Assembly: GCF_001700435.1 (NCBI RefSeq)
Contig: NZ_LYPC01000009.1
Location: 90,944-154,943 of the forward strand
Length of the DNA: 64,000 nucleotides
From: Paenibacillus pectinilyticus
Lineage (GTDB): Bacteria; Bacillota; Bacilli; Paenibacillales; NBRC-103111
Reading direction: 5' to 3'
Position numbers and translations under genes: made by a program. Shown one piece after another: positions 43,001 through 51,425 of this stretch (position 1 is the stretch's first letter; every line of letters starts with the position of its first letter). Below the pieces are notes generated by a model, which saw nothing but the letters and a program-made list of their open reading frames with translations, was not told where the DNA came from and did no database searches.

Positions 43001-45688
43001 AGCACAGCAAGCGTGGTGCAAGGAGGGAGCAAGCAGCTCACAGCATCGGTAGATGTAGTTGGGGGAGCGGCAACGACAGTCACATGGACGAGCAGTGATA
43101 CCGGCAACAAGGTGACGGTGGACAGCACGGGTAATGTAAGCGTGTCTGCGAATGCCACGCCAGGAGATTATACGATTACGGCAACCTCGACAGTGAATAA
43201 CAGTAAAAAAGGGACGGCGGTAATTACCGTCACACCAACGCCTCCGGCTGTCAACAGTGTAACCGTCAGCCCGAGCATCGCAAGCGTAGTGCAAGGAAGA
43301 AGCAAACAGCTCACAGCATCGGTAGATGCAGTTGGGGGAGCGGCAACGACGGTCACATGGACGAGCAGTGACACCGGAAACAAGGTGACGGTGGACAGCA
43401 CGGGTAATGTAACTGTCGCAGCCGATGCCACGCCAGGAGATTATATAATCACGGCGACTTCGACGGAGAATAGCGGCAAAAAAGGGACAGTGACGATCAC
43501 CGTTACGGCAGCGCCTACCTATACAGTCGCTGCTATCACGGATCAAACGTTAACAGCTCTTATACAGGGATACGTATCGGGTACCCAAGAAACGAGACCC
43601 GTTACTATCGCGAATACCGGTACTGGCGATTTGGCGAACTTATCAGTAACACTTAGCGGTGCAAGTGCTAACGATTTTGTAATCACACAGCCGGATTCTA
43701 CTTTAACTGGTAGTGAAACAACAAGCTTTGATATGTATGCCAAGGATGGTTTGCCATCTGGCACTTATACGGCAACGGTCACAATATCCGCTGATAATAT
43801 GACGCCTGTGACGTTTGACGTCACACAAGCAGTGAACTTGCCGAATGCGCCTGCGAATCCGCAAAATCTTGCCGCTGACAGCGGCGACCGTCAAATTACG
43901 CTGAGTTGGCGTACAGTACCGGATGCGACGCAGTACCATATTTATATGGCCACGGATGCAGAACTAACTAACATTATTGAAGTTGCTACTGTTACATCTT
44001 CTACCTACAATGTACAAAATCTGATTAACGGTACAGCTTACTACTTTGTGGTAAAATCAGAAAACTTAGGCGGTTTGAGCGCGGCATCGAATCAAGTAAG
44101 CATGACCCCGGCAACGATCCCTGGAGCGCCATCCGATGTGACGGCAGTCGCGGGTAACGGACAAGCTGTCATTACGTTTACAGCTCCGACCGATAACGGC
44201 GGAAGTGCGATTACAGGTTATGAAGTGACCGCTTCACCTGGAAATATAATCATTATCGGAGGAGCAAGTCCGATAACCGTCACAGGATTGACGAATGAAA
44301 CGAGTTATACATTTACGGTAAAAGCAATCAATGGGAGAGGCAGCAGCGCAGCTTCTGCAGAATCGAACTCCGTCACTCCGAGAATTCCAAACACGCCATA
44401 CGAACCTTCAAATCCAACGACACCAGTTGATACGAGTACGGGCGTTGATATTCTTGTTAACGGGAAGGTCGAGAATGCAGGAACTGCTAAGGTCGGCAAG
44501 CGAGACAATCAGACTGAAATGACGGTGGTTGTGGATCAGAAAAAGCTAGAGGAGAAGCTTGCGGCTGAAGGGCAACATGCGGTAGTCACGATTCCGATCA
44601 GCCAAAAATTCGATATCGTCGTTGGCGAACTGAACGGTCAAATGGTGAAGAATATGGAGGACAAGCAAGCCGTTCTCGAGTTCAAAACCGATCATGCGAC
44701 CTACACGCTGCCAGCACGACAAATCAATATCGGCGCTTTATCCGAGCAGGTTGGTAAGTTAATCGACTTGCAAGACATAAAAGTACGAATTGAAATCGCC
44801 GTTCCTACAACAGATACGTTGAAGGTTGTGGAAGACGCAGCATCCAAAAGTCAACTCGCGCTTGCCGCCCAACCGTTGAACTTTACAGTGAGAGCCGTCT
44901 ATGGTGATAAAATAATTGAAGTATCGAAGTTCGACGTCTATGTGGAAAGAACGATTACGATTCCGGATGAGGTTGATCCGAACAAGATTACTACAGGCGT
45001 TGTAGTTGAACCGGATGGTTCAGTACGTCATGTGCCGACAAAGGTCCGCCATATCAACGGGAAGTACGAAGCCCAAATCAACAGCCTGACCAATAGTACG
45101 TATGCGGTTGTATGGCATCCGCTCGAATTTAGCGATGTGGCGAATCATTGGGCGAAAAACGCCGTTAACGACATGGGATCTCGAATGGTCGTCGATGGAA
45201 CGGGTAATGGTATGTTCAGCCCTGACCGAGATATCACACGCGCCGAATTTACAGCCATCGTCGTTCGCGGATTAGGCCTTAAGCTGGAGAGTGGTGTAAC
45301 ACCATTCTCCGATGTGAAAACGGCAGATTGGTATAGCAGCGCGGTCATAACGGCTTATTCGTATGGGCTGATCAGCGGCTTGGATGATGGTACGTTCCGA
45401 CCGAACGATACGATTACGAGAGAACAAGCCATGGTTATTCTATCCAAAGCGATGGAGATAACTGCTCTGAAAGACAAGCTGCTCGAACAATCGGCGGAAG
45501 CTACACTTCGTCCGTTCGAAGATGCGGTCGGAGTATCGTCATGGGCGCAGAGCAGCGTTGCGGACAGTGTGCAGGCTGGTGTGGTATTTGGAAGAAGCGA
45601 GACTTTACTTGTGCCGAAAGGGTACTTAACCCGAGGTGAGGTTGCAACGATGATGCAGAGATTATTGCAGAAATCGGATTTGATTTAA
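40076..45688 (+). CDS. giant SLH surface protein: seven-bladed propeller, eight Ig-like repeats, two FN3 domains
   Basis: About 1870 residues from TTG 40076 (AGGAGAGGAAG upstream); a GTG at 40034 in the same frame lacks a ribosome binding site. Signal peptide of ~45 residues ends near GAISAAS. Then seven repeats of ~60 residues, each with a YPA...LYVAW(Q/V/A/T/H/S)E core and KKYNGTxWTS: a seven-bladed propeller (~50-440). Eight Big/Ig-like repeats of ~89 residues follow (~440-1150; TASVVQGGSKQL, TTVTWTSSD, GDYTITATSTV). Next come a choice-of-anchor-like segment, two FN3 domains (~1260-1440), a pre-SLH domain and three SLH domains at the end (FSDVANHWA, FSPDRDITRAEF, FRPNDTITREQA). It is exported and held on secondary cell-wall polymer. 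Probably an adhesin or sugar-binding surface protein; no catalytic motif seen. Confidence 0.85.
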   Translation: MIPKIKLGIHSGKRRIRKSIHGLLAIMLMIPLIFSGGGAISAASGWSMIDGGGVNGLNVNAANRAEYPATAVWNGEVYVAWQEKVSATSKQIRVKKYNGTGWTSVDGPNGLNMDPAKEGTRPTLVVSNGTLYLAWVESVTSSYGQIRVKKYNGTSWTSAEGSTTGLNVDATKDATFPALVDYNNALYASWAEQGKIFVKRYNGTEWTSVDGGTNGINVDPAKGASFPALAVLGNDVIAVWTELSGSIFQLRAKKYDGTSWTTIDGGTTGLNIATGKSAYYPTLSTVEGVLYLAWHEPATSTTDDQIRVKKYDGNAWSSVDGGGTYGLNVSYAYRANYVKLAAANHNLYAVWSENTGLLGTGSIPVFKIRAKKYNGTAWTSAEVGLNGFIVDNTRAAFYPAITSLNNGLFVAWQEQNSSTDQVRVANLPAPAVNSVTVTPGTATIAQGGSKNLTVAVDAVGEAAATVTWTSSDVTNKVSVDSAGNVTVAADATPGNYTITATSTENNSKLGTATVTVILPAVNSVVVSPIRATIVQGGSRQFSAVVDAVGGSPTTVTWTSSDVANKVTVSNTGNVTVATDAAPGSYTITATSTVDNSKKGTTTVTVSAAPAINSVTVTPGTASVAQGGSKQLAALVDTAGGALTTVTWTSSDAKVTVDTTGKVTVATDAALGDYTITATSTVNTSKKGTATITVTPAPAINSVSVSPSTASVVQGGSEQLSATVDAVGGAATTVNWTSSNAKVTVDSTGNVTVAADATPGDYTITATSTVNTSKKGTATITVTAMPPAVNGVTVSPTTASLVQGGSKQLTATVAVVGGAATTVTWTSSDADSKVAVDSTGNVTVAADTTPGDYTITATSTVNSGKKGTATITVTAAPAINSVSVSPTTASVVQGGSKQLTASVDAVGGAATTVTWTSSDTGNKVTVDTTGIVTVAADTTPGDYTITATSTVNSGKKGTATITVTPAPAITSVNVNPSTASVVQGGSKQLTASVDVVGGAATTVTWTSSDTGNKVTVDSTGNVSVSANATPGDYTITATSTVNNSKKGTAVITVTPTPPAVNSVTVSPSIASVVQGRSKQLTASVDAVGGAATTVTWTSSDTGNKVTVDSTGNVTVAADATPGDYIITATSTENSGKKGTVTITVTAAPTYTVAAITDQTLTALIQGYVSGTQETRPVTIANTGTGDLANLSVTLSGASANDFVITQPDSTLTGSETTSFDMYAKDGLPSGTYTATVTISADNMTPVTFDVTQAVNLPNAPANPQNLAADSGDRQITLSWRTVPDATQYHIYMATDAELTNIIEVATVTSSTYNVQNLINGTAYYFVVKSENLGGLSAASNQVSMTPATIPGAPSDVTAVAGNGQAVITFTAPTDNGGSAITGYEVTASPGNIIIIGGASPITVTGLTNETSYTFTVKAINGRGSSAASAESNSVTPRIPNTPYEPSNPTTPVDTSTGVDILVNGKVENAGTAKVGKRDNQTEMTVVVDQKKLEEKLAAEGQHAVVTIPISQKFDIVVGELNGQMVKNMEDKQAVLEFKTDHATYTLPARQINIGALSEQVGKLIDLQDIKVRIEIAVPTTDTLKVVEDAASKSQLALAAQPLNFTVRAVYGDKIIEVSKFDVYVERTITIPDEVDPNKITTGVVVEPDGSVRHVPTKVRHINGKYEAQINSLTNSTYAVVWHPLEFSDVANHWAKNAVNDMGSRMVVDGTGNGMFSPDRDITRAEFTAIVVRGLGLKLESGVTPFSDVKTADWYSSAVITAYSYGLISGLDDGTFRPNDTITREQAMVILSKAMEITALKDKLLEQSAEATLRPFEDAVGVSSWAQSSVADSVQAGVVFGRSETLLVPKGYLTRGEVATMMQRLLQKSDLI
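41370..43515 (+). repeat. eight tandem ~267-273 bp repeats encoding Ig-like domains
   Basis: Units begin near 41370, 41635, 41903, 42167, 42434, 42704, 42974 and 43247. Units 5 to 8 are nearly identical over long stretches of DNA, including synonymous sites, while units 1 and 2 are more diverged. This suggests recent duplication or gene conversion. Number and order may vary between strains. Confidence 0.85.
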
Positions 45689-45700
45689 GCTATTATCGAA

Positions 45701-45741
45701 AAGCGGAACGCAGGCTGCCAAAGCCGTGTGTTCCGCTTTTT
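45701..45741 (+). terminator. terminator of the giant surface-protein gene
   Basis: AAGCGGAAC (45701-45709) pairs with GTTCCGCTT (45730-45738), with an inner GGCT/AGCC helix, and a run of T follows. Confidence 0.85.
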
Positions 45742-45842
45742 ATTAAATTCTTACATAAAATAAGCATTCTGATGCTATCCTCACTGGTAGGAGCAATTCT
45801 TTGAGACTCGACTGGGTGTAGCGGAATGAAAGCCTAGATGTA

Positions 45843-45851
45843 TGATATAAT
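45843..45851 (+). promoter_or_regulatory. extended -10 promoter of retropepsin cassette copy 2
   Basis: TGATATAAT: perfect -10 (45846-45851) with TGn extension, 32 bases before the start of the small partner gene. No good -35. Confidence 0.5.
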
Positions 45852-45883
45852 AAATAAAACTGCTATTGGTAGGGGGAAGTAAT

Positions 45884-46141
45884 TTGAAATGGTCTGAAAT
45901 TTGTAGCCATTATCCCAGTCGATTTGTTTTAGTTGAAGCAATTAAAGCGGTATCAAAGAATCGCTTACGTACGATTGAAGAAATGGCAGTTGTAGAAGAA
46001 TATGATAACCAGATGATTGCTTGGGAAGGTTATAAGCTTCATCATAAGGAAAACCCTGAACGTGAATTCTATGTATTTCATACCAGTAAACAAGAAATTG
46101 AAGTTATTGAGGAATACTTCACGGGAATTCGAAAATCATGA
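45884..46141 (+). CDS. small partner protein of the retropepsin cassette (85 aa, copy 2)
   Basis: TTG start at 45884, seven bases after AGGGGG; the longer frame to 45866 would not match the paralogue. The resulting start MKWSEICSHYPSRFVLVE lines up with the 84-aa protein at 7210-7464. The C-terminal EFYVFHTSKQEIEVIEEYF resembles the IVYHTGQEKITIEI region of copy 1. No named family recognised; no membrane segment. Its stop overlaps the start of the protease frame by 4 bases (ATGA), keeping the tight coupling seen in copy 1. Confidence 0.65.
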   Translation: MKWSEICSHYPSRFVLVEAIKAVSKNRLRTIEEMAVVEEYDNQMIAWEGYKLHHKENPEREFYVFHTSKQEIEVIEEYFTGIRKS

Positions 46142-46526
46142 TGGAACTAAAACTTGTTAACGGACTTCCTATAATTTCATTTCCATTAATCTATCAGAAA
46201 CAAACTATTAAAATGGAGAACGTGTTGTTTGATACAGGATGTGCCTCAACGATTTTCGACACGGATTTAGTGGCGAATATTGGGCTAGACCTCGATATGA
46301 TAAATGGGACTGCCAAAAGAATGTATGGTGTCGGTGGCGCAAGTGAGTTGTGTTATGAACAAGTAGTGGAAGACATGCAAATTGGATCCATTGTCCTGCC
46401 CTCATTTAAACTCCAATTAGGAATGACTAAGATCCCTATGGTTTTGATGGCATATTAGGTATAGATTTTATGACTGCAATTGGTATAAAAGTAGACTTTA
46501 AAAAAATGAGCATTGGATATGACTAA
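46138..46526 (+). pseudogene. retropepsin-like aspartic protease, copy 2, frameshifted
   Basis: The first frame (46138-46458, 106 residues) has the protease signature VLFDTGCASTIF and a flap-like GVGGASE. It then runs into a stop after KIPMVLMAY. Shifting frame near 46436 restores the missing end: YGFDGILGIDFM, matching GLIGLDIL in copy 1, and continues to TAA at 46524-46526. So one base appears to have been lost (or gained) near CCCTATGG. No slippery heptamer for programmed shifting is visible. It may be a true pseudogene, or a sequencing error in an otherwise intact gene. Confidence 0.7.
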
Positions 46527-46553
46527 ACCTTGTCTGGAAGACAGGGTTGTTTT
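46526..46553 (+). terminator. terminator of retropepsin cassette copy 2
   Basis: AACCTTGTC (46526-46534) pairs with GACAGGGTT (46540-46548), one G-U pair, loop TGGAA, then GTTTT. Confidence 0.7.
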
Positions 46554-46604
46554 ATATGCATTTGAGACCGAATCTAAATCCTTTCAGAAAAGAGAGCCAA
46601 AAAA

Positions 46605-46916
46605 ATGAATCCAATAATCAGGTCGAAAGTAGAAGCCGAGCTTCAGGCCTTCGTCGGGGCTGATGCTTATATCCACAGCGAAGCAACTTCATTTGTCTTC
46701 GTTCGCAATTTCAAAGTGAAGGTTACGCATGCTTTTATAGCGGGGGACGGTCCCTTTCGTGCAGCCATCCGGTTCGACGGGCACGGCTGGCTGCGCATGG
46801 AGGCGCTCACGCATTATGAGATCGATGCGAACGGTCGTCTTTTGCTAGCCGGATATGATGATAGAGGCAGGATGAATGTTGCTCTGCACATAGGAAAGGA
46901 GCCGTTTCCAGAATGA
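46605..46916 (+). CDS. yojF: YojF family protein (DUF1806), bacillithiol-associated
   Basis: 103 residues, matching the small YojF family found next to bshB2 in Bacillus. Typical parts are HSEATSFVFVRNFKVKV and AAIRFDGHGWLRMEALTHYE. Its biochemical role is not known. The GATGAAAA-type overlap joins it to bshB2 (4 bases), as in the yojF-yojG pair of Bacillus subtilis, which supports the identification. No signal peptide; cytoplasmic. Confidence 0.85.
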   Translation: MNPIIRSKVEAELQAFVGADAYIHSEATSFVFVRNFKVKVTHAFIAGDGPFRAAIRFDGHGWLRMEALTHYEIDANGRLLLAGYDDRGRMNVALHIGKEPFPE

Positions 46917-47599
46917 AAAAGCTGCTCGCTGTATTTGCTCATCCAGACGATGAGTCGTTTATTTGTGGAGGTACCCTCGCCAAATACGCAAGTGAAGAAG
47001 TCGATATTACGCTGGTAAGCGCCACGCGGGGGGAGATGGGACGACGCATGGGCAATCCGCCCTATCTCAACCGGGAATCGATGGCAGCCGCCCGTGAAAC
47101 GGAATTGCGGAATGCCTGTGACAGCCTAGGTATCCAGCAGCTCCTATTTTTAGATATCCGCGACAAGACCGTTGAGTTTGTCGATGAGGAGAATCTGACT
47201 TCAAGAATTGAGAATCTCATTCGCGAAGTGGAGCCTGATGTCGTGCTTACGTTTCACGAAACGCTGGGTGGACACCCCGATCATTGCGCCATTGGGAAAG
47301 CCACCACGGCTGCATGTCAGCGCACAGGCCATAAGGATTCATTATATTTCATTACGTTCGGTAATGCGATGGAGCAGCCAGAGCGATTCGGGTATTCCCA
47401 TCAGGACGTTATCAAAATCGATGTGCAGGCTCATCTAGAAGCCAAGCTGGCCGCGTTCCGGGCCCACCGCTGTCAGACGGAGATTGACGAATGGGTGTGG
47501 CTGCCTGATCAAGAAGCACTAGCGAGATTCGGTAGATATGAGTACTTCTTGAGAGCGGATAGGGAGTCGTCGGCAAAGAATCTGAATGATCTGTTTTAG
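46913..47599 (+). CDS. bshB2: bacillithiol biosynthesis deacetylase BshB2
   Basis: 228 residues, PIG-L/LmbE-type zinc deacetylase. AHPDDESFICGGTLAKY near the start gives the zinc ligands (HPDD), and GGHPDHCAIGKAT holds the third ligand. BshB enzymes remove the acetyl group from GlcNAc-malate to give GlcN-malate, the second step of bacillithiol synthesis. The RGEMGRRMGNPPYLNRESMA region is characteristic of the BshB2/YojG branch. Overlaps yojF by 4 bases. The 3' end faces the minus-strand acyl-CoA-dehydrogenase-like gene 17 bases away. Confidence 0.9.
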   Translation: MKKLLAVFAHPDDESFICGGTLAKYASEEVDITLVSATRGEMGRRMGNPPYLNRESMAAARETELRNACDSLGIQQLLFLDIRDKTVEFVDEENLTSRIENLIREVEPDVVLTFHETLGGHPDHCAIGKATTAACQRTGHKDSLYFITFGNAMEQPERFGYSHQDVIKIDVQAHLEAKLAAFRAHRCQTEIDEWVWLPDQEALARFGRYEYFLRADRESSAKNLNDLF

Positions 47600-47615
47600 C
47601 AAAATTCCCCTCGGA

Positions 47616-48785
47616 TTACAAGGGTTTCTCGGCCAAAGCGGCAACAGCCAGGTTATGCAGCACTGTACTGTCCATAGGTGGATTATGCAGGCCTGCACGA
47701 ACATCTCGGTAGTACCGTTCCAAAGGCTGCTTGCGGGACAAGCTGCCGGCACCGACAATGCGCATCGCCAGGTCCACGACTTTGATGGCATGGTTGGTTG
47801 CGACATATTTGGCTAAGCCGAGCTCGGGTTTTTGCGCAGGTCGGCTTTCCTGATCCCGATCCCAACGATCCGCCGTCGCATATAGGAGTGCGCGTGCGGA
47901 TCGCAATTCGATTTCCATCTCTCCGATCGTATGGTGGACGGAAGGGAGTGCGGCTATCGGCTCGCTCATATGGTTGGGGCGATAGGTATTGGCGAATTCC
48001 AGTGCATAGTCTCGTGCTGCCAAAGCAATACCCAGATAACAAGCTGGAATGTGCAGCAGCCAGCCACCGCCGTCATCCATGCCTTTGCCGGTGAGTCTCA
48101 TACTTTTATCCACAAAAACGCTATCCAGAACAACATCGTGGCTTCCAGTCGCGCGCATCCCGAGGGTATCCCAGGTTTCCACGATCGTTACCTGATCCGT
48201 CTTATGAACAAGGAAATCGGCCGTACAATCTTCATCCGGGATATACGTTGACACCACAAAACGATCGAGGATCGGTGACAGCGTACTGAACGTTTTACGT
48301 CCCGTAATCAGCCATCCACCGTCTGTAGGAATCGCCGTCGTTTCGGGCTTGCCGCCTCGACTTGGACTGCCGGATGCTGCTTCGCTTGCAAAGGTGTTGA
48401 TCATAGTGCCATCGCTCACAACGGAACGGCACAAATCAGCCCATATAGCCTCTGGCCATTTCCGCGTTGTTCGAAGATGAAGGATCTGACCGATGTGCCA
48501 GCCAACAGCCAATGCGGTTGATCCATCCCCATAAGCAAGTCGCTCCTGCAGCATGACGAGCTCATATAGCGAAAGTTCATCCCCGCCAAATTCCTGAGGA
48601 ACGGTAATCTTTAAGTAACCAGCTTCGCGTAAGTCTGCGAAATTCTCAAATGGAAATGACCCCTCTTGGTCATGCTGCGCGGCCCTTGCCGCAAAACGGA
48701 CAGCCAGTTCCTCTGCTTTTCTAGCCCAAGCCCGTTCTTTTTCGTTGCGTATATAATGATCGATGATTCGATTCATCCAAGTCAC
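47616..48785 (-). CDS. acyl-CoA dehydrogenase family flavoprotein
   Basis: 389 residues, typical of the family. N-terminal helical domain (~30-130; [20 protein letters not shown]), central beta domain ([29 protein letters not shown]), C-terminal helical bundle ([20 protein letters not shown], ending [20 protein letters not shown]). The [10 protein letters not shown] ending resembles the DszC/SfnB-like flavin monooxygenase branch as much as true fatty-acid enzymes, so it could use FMNH2 for desulfurisation-type or other oxygenations. It is a single gene convergent with bshB2. Substrate unknown. Confidence 0.8.
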   Translation of the reverse strand: MTWMNRIIDHYIRNEKERAWARKAEELAVRFAARAAQHDQEGSFPFENFADLREAGYLKITVPQEFGGDELSLYELVMLQERLAYGDGSTALAVGWHIGQILHLRTTRKWPEAIWADLCRSVVSDGTMINTFASEAASGSPSRGGKPETTAIPTDGGWLITGRKTFSTLSPILDRFVVSTYIPDEDCTADFLVHKTDQVTIVETWDTLGMRATGSHDVVLDSVFVDKSMRLTGKGMDDGGGWLLHIPACYLGIALAARDYALEFANTYRPNHMSEPIAALPSVHHTIGEMEIELRSARALLYATADRWDRDQESRPAQKPELGLAKYVATNHAIKVVDLAMRIVGAGSLSRKQPLERYYRDVRAGLHNPPMDSTVLHNLAVAALAEKPL

Positions 48786-49049
48786 ACTCCTTTATCCTTT
48801 TATTATATCAGTTGGAGCATAGTCGAGTTAAATCCGAATCATTATTGAAAACTATGAAAAGATAAAGAGAGTTAGGTTTAATCACCGGGCTCCTTTTTTA
48901 TGACGATCGTTTCAAGTCCAGCAAGCTTATCCCATATTTTTTCCACCTCCCACCGTAACTAAACTCACTTCCAAAACGTCTATTATACTGTTGCTATCTA
49001 AATCTCTATCCTAGCAATCTAGTTATAATGGAAAGGGAAGAAAACGTAC

Positions 49050-50663
49050 ATGTTGAAAAAGACAATCCTAATGGGCCTCATTTTTACTTTTTTATTCGCA
49101 AATAGCGCTTTCGCGTATGATGTAGGGCTCCTGCCCTTCAAGGACGAAGAGCAAGACTATTCGAAGGATCCGATTTATACGCTTTCGGCACTAGGTATTA
49201 TTAACGGTTACGAGGACCGAACCTACCGTCCGAATGAGGACCTGTCGCGAGAAGCCTTCATCAAACTTCTTGTTATGGCAAATAAGCTGGAACAAACGCC
49301 AGCATTGGGTCAAACTCCCTCCGATGTAACGAAGGATCGCTGGTCGGCGCCCTATATTTCTGTTGTTTTTCAAAAGAAATGGATTGATAGCTTACTAGAT
49401 CAGAGTGGGCTCTTTCATCCGGCGCAGACGATTACGAGGGAAGAGGTCGCGATGCTCGTTGGGAAAGCGTTGCTGGATGCGGAAAGTGAACAGGCTCGCC
49501 AGCAATGGCTGACGACGGACTGGAAGACGGAGCGGGACGCGAGAGGTTTTAAGGATCATGCGGCTATAAATGAGGCCATGCAGCCTTATGTCTATTACGC
49601 ATCGCATCGCGGCATTATGGAAGGGGATTCGGCAGGATTTAACCCGCAACAACCCTTGATACGCAAGCAAGCAGCCGCAGTTATCTATCGTTTGATGGAT
49701 AAGCGTGTCTCCGAGCAGAAGATGGATTTTACAGGTTATTACGCCATTCAGTCGTATGCTGCGATCAATCAGATGAATAAGCTTTCTAACGTGATCTTAG
49801 GCTGGTCACACTTGGACTACGCGGGCGCGGGGACAGCTTCATTGAACCTCAGTACGACGGTGAATCGAGTCCCGAGTGGGTATGAAGAGGTCATCGCTTC
49901 TGCCAATGCTGCTCATCTAACGAAGGAGCTGATGGTTTTCTACGACAGCAGCAATTTGAAGGACTTTCTGAAGGATGCGTCCGCGCAAAAGTCTTTCATC
50001 ACCTCATTGCTTACGACGTTAAAGGATCCAGCCTACTCATTTACGGGAGTAAGTATCGATTTTGAAGGTTTGACAGATGCGGCGAGCGCTGCGGACTATA
50101 CGCAATTTCTTCAGGGGTTGAAAAATCAATTAGGCACGCTGACCTTATCCGTTGCCGTTCCTCCGGTCTATTATTATAAGGGGTATGATTTGAAGGCGAT
50201 CGGCAAGTTGGCCGATACCGTTATCCTGATGGCGTATGATTTTACGCATGATGAGAGTGTTTTACCCTCGGCTCCACTGCCGCTAGTGAATGATACAGTC
50301 GTAACGGCGCTTCAAGTAATACCGAACGATAAGCTGGTGCTTGGCATTTCCAAGCAGGCTAACCAGTGGATCACAACTGCCGGAGTAACCGGACCTGCGC
50401 TAAACCCAGCCATCGCGGATGTGGAAAAAAGGCTCGTAATGCCTGGCATTGATCTTACATGGACTATGCCGTATTACTTGGAGAAGGCTACGTTCTCCGA
50501 TGACCGCGGCAGCCACGTGATCTACTACGAAGATTCGCAGAGCATAGCCAAGAAAATCTGGCTCGCTAAGTTTTATAACCTGAAGGCTGTTTCCTTGTGG
50601 TATATGGGCAATTATACGGCAGCAGACTGGGAACAGGTCGGGCAGCAGACGACTAAGAAATAG
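49050..50663 (+). CDS. SLH-domain GH18 glycoside hydrolase (cell-wall or spore-type)
   Basis: 537 residues with signal peptide (~1-22; LIFTFLFANSAFA). Three SLH repeats (~30-210; IINGYEDRTYRPNEDLSREA and two weaker copies) anchor it to the wall. Residues ~230-530 form a GH18 barrel: the catalytic DxxDxDxE motif is represented by GVSIDFEG with Glu339 as acid (Asp337 two before), then LTLSVAVPP, VILMAYDFTHDES and the final VSLWYMGNY. GH18 enzymes with wall-binding modules such as YaaH or SleL act on peptidoglycan N-acetylglucosamine; a chitinase role is also possible. AAGGGAAG ribosome binding site upstream; ends at a perfect palindrome. Confidence 0.85.
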   Translation: MLKKTILMGLIFTFLFANSAFAYDVGLLPFKDEEQDYSKDPIYTLSALGIINGYEDRTYRPNEDLSREAFIKLLVMANKLEQTPALGQTPSDVTKDRWSAPYISVVFQKKWIDSLLDQSGLFHPAQTITREEVAMLVGKALLDAESEQARQQWLTTDWKTERDARGFKDHAAINEAMQPYVYYASHRGIMEGDSAGFNPQQPLIRKQAAAVIYRLMDKRVSEQKMDFTGYYAIQSYAAINQMNKLSNVILGWSHLDYAGAGTASLNLSTTVNRVPSGYEEVIASANAAHLTKELMVFYDSSNLKDFLKDASAQKSFITSLLTTLKDPAYSFTGVSIDFEGLTDAASAADYTQFLQGLKNQLGTLTLSVAVPPVYYYKGYDLKAIGKLADTVILMAYDFTHDESVLPSAPLPLVNDTVVTALQVIPNDKLVLGISKQANQWITTAGVTGPALNPAIADVEKRLVMPGIDLTWTMPYYLEKATFSDDRGSHVIYYEDSQSIAKKIWLAKFYNLKAVSLWYMGNYTAADWEQVGQQTTKK

Positions 50664-50672
50664 TCGAAAGAT

Positions 50673-50704
50673 AAAGGAGTTAGGTTCATGAACCTAACTC
50701 CTTT
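50673..50704. terminator. 32-bp perfect palindrome, bidirectional terminator between convergent genes
   Basis: AAAGGAGTTAGGTTC (50673-50687) and its exact complement (50690-50704) around AT. It lies between the plus-strand GH18 gene and the minus-strand response regulator gene. T tracts are short on both sides. A partial echo (GAGTTAGGTTTAATC) appears at 48868-48882 in the spacer upstream of the GH18 gene. Confidence 0.7.
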
Positions 50705-50732
50705 GCTATTTATGATGGTTTCCACGATTTCT

Positions 50733-51416
50733 TTACTCATCATTCCCGTACAAATAAGCAATTGTCTCAGCCCGCCCCGAAACATTGAGCTTCTTATAAA
50801 TGGCGCTTAGATAATTTTTTACCGTACCCGTGGTCAAAAAAAGTTCAGAAGCGATCGCTTGATTCGATTTCCCTTGTTTTAAGTGGGTTAGTATGTTCCG
50901 TTCTTGTGTGGATAAACCATCCCACCGTGCATCATGCTGCGGGTCTTCCAGTTCTTTCGATATGCGTTCATCACATTCTTCTGATATATGAAGAGCTTGG
51001 ACCAGACGGGGCTGGATACTAATGGGATAAGTAATACCGCCATCCAAACAGACTTGAATCGTAGACAGTATTTTCCTCGTCTCAACACCTTTTACCAAGT
51101 AGCCGCTTGCCCCGTGACGTATGGCTTCCCAGATGTAGGACTCGTCTTCAAATGTTGTCAAAATCAACACCTTGGTATCTGGGAATTCGGCTTTGATCCG
51201 TTTGGTTGCTTCTAGGCCATCTAGCTTCGGCATGTGGATATCCATGAGTACAAGCTGAGGCTGGTGCAGCTGTACTTGTTCAATCGTACTGAGCCCATCA
51301 CTCGTTGTAGCTACTACAGTATAGGCTTCCTCCATGCTTAGAATAGCTGCTAACCCGTCGCGGATTAAGGGTTGGTCGTCTGCGATAAGAATGGTTGTTT
51401 GCGACAAGGTGATCAC
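50733..51416 (-). CDS. NarL/LuxR-family response regulator
   Basis: 227 residues. Receiver domain with phospho-Asp59 (LVLMDIHMPKLDG) and Lys in YLVKGVE; C-terminal LuxR helix-turn-helix ~165-220 (LSTQERNILTHLKQGKSNQA, then TVKNYLSAIYKKLNVSGRAE). It lies 9 bases downstream of the kinase gene in the same direction, forming a DesKR/LiaSR-like pair. Target unknown; neighbouring surface-protein genes are candidates only by position. Confidence 0.9.
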   Translation of the reverse strand: MITLSQTTILIADDQPLIRDGLAAILSMEEAYTVVATTSDGLSTIEQVQLHQPQLVLMDIHMPKLDGLEATKRIKAEFPDTKVLILTTFEDESYIWEAIRHGASGYLVKGVETRKILSTIQVCLDGGITYPISIQPRLVQALHISEECDERISKELEDPQHDARWDGLSTQERNILTHLKQGKSNQAIASELFLTTGTVKNYLSAIYKKLNVSGRAETIAYLYGNDE

Positions 51417-51425
51417 TCCTTCCGA

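Noticed and set aside
41370..43515. Tandem repeats considered as CRISPR or satellite DNA
   Set aside because: Units are ~267-273 bp, coding and continuous in frame, with no spacers.
41726..43546. Long open frames on the minus strand across the Ig repeats (for example 41726-42766 and 42776-43546)
   Set aside because: They are mirror products of the repeated, biased coding DNA of the plus-strand gene. They have repetitive Arg/Cys- or Val/Thr-rich sequence and no ribosome binding sites.
46420..46470. Programmed ribosomal frameshift in retropepsin copy 2
   Set aside because: No slippery heptamer or following stimulatory hairpin is visible at the shift point; an indel is simpler.
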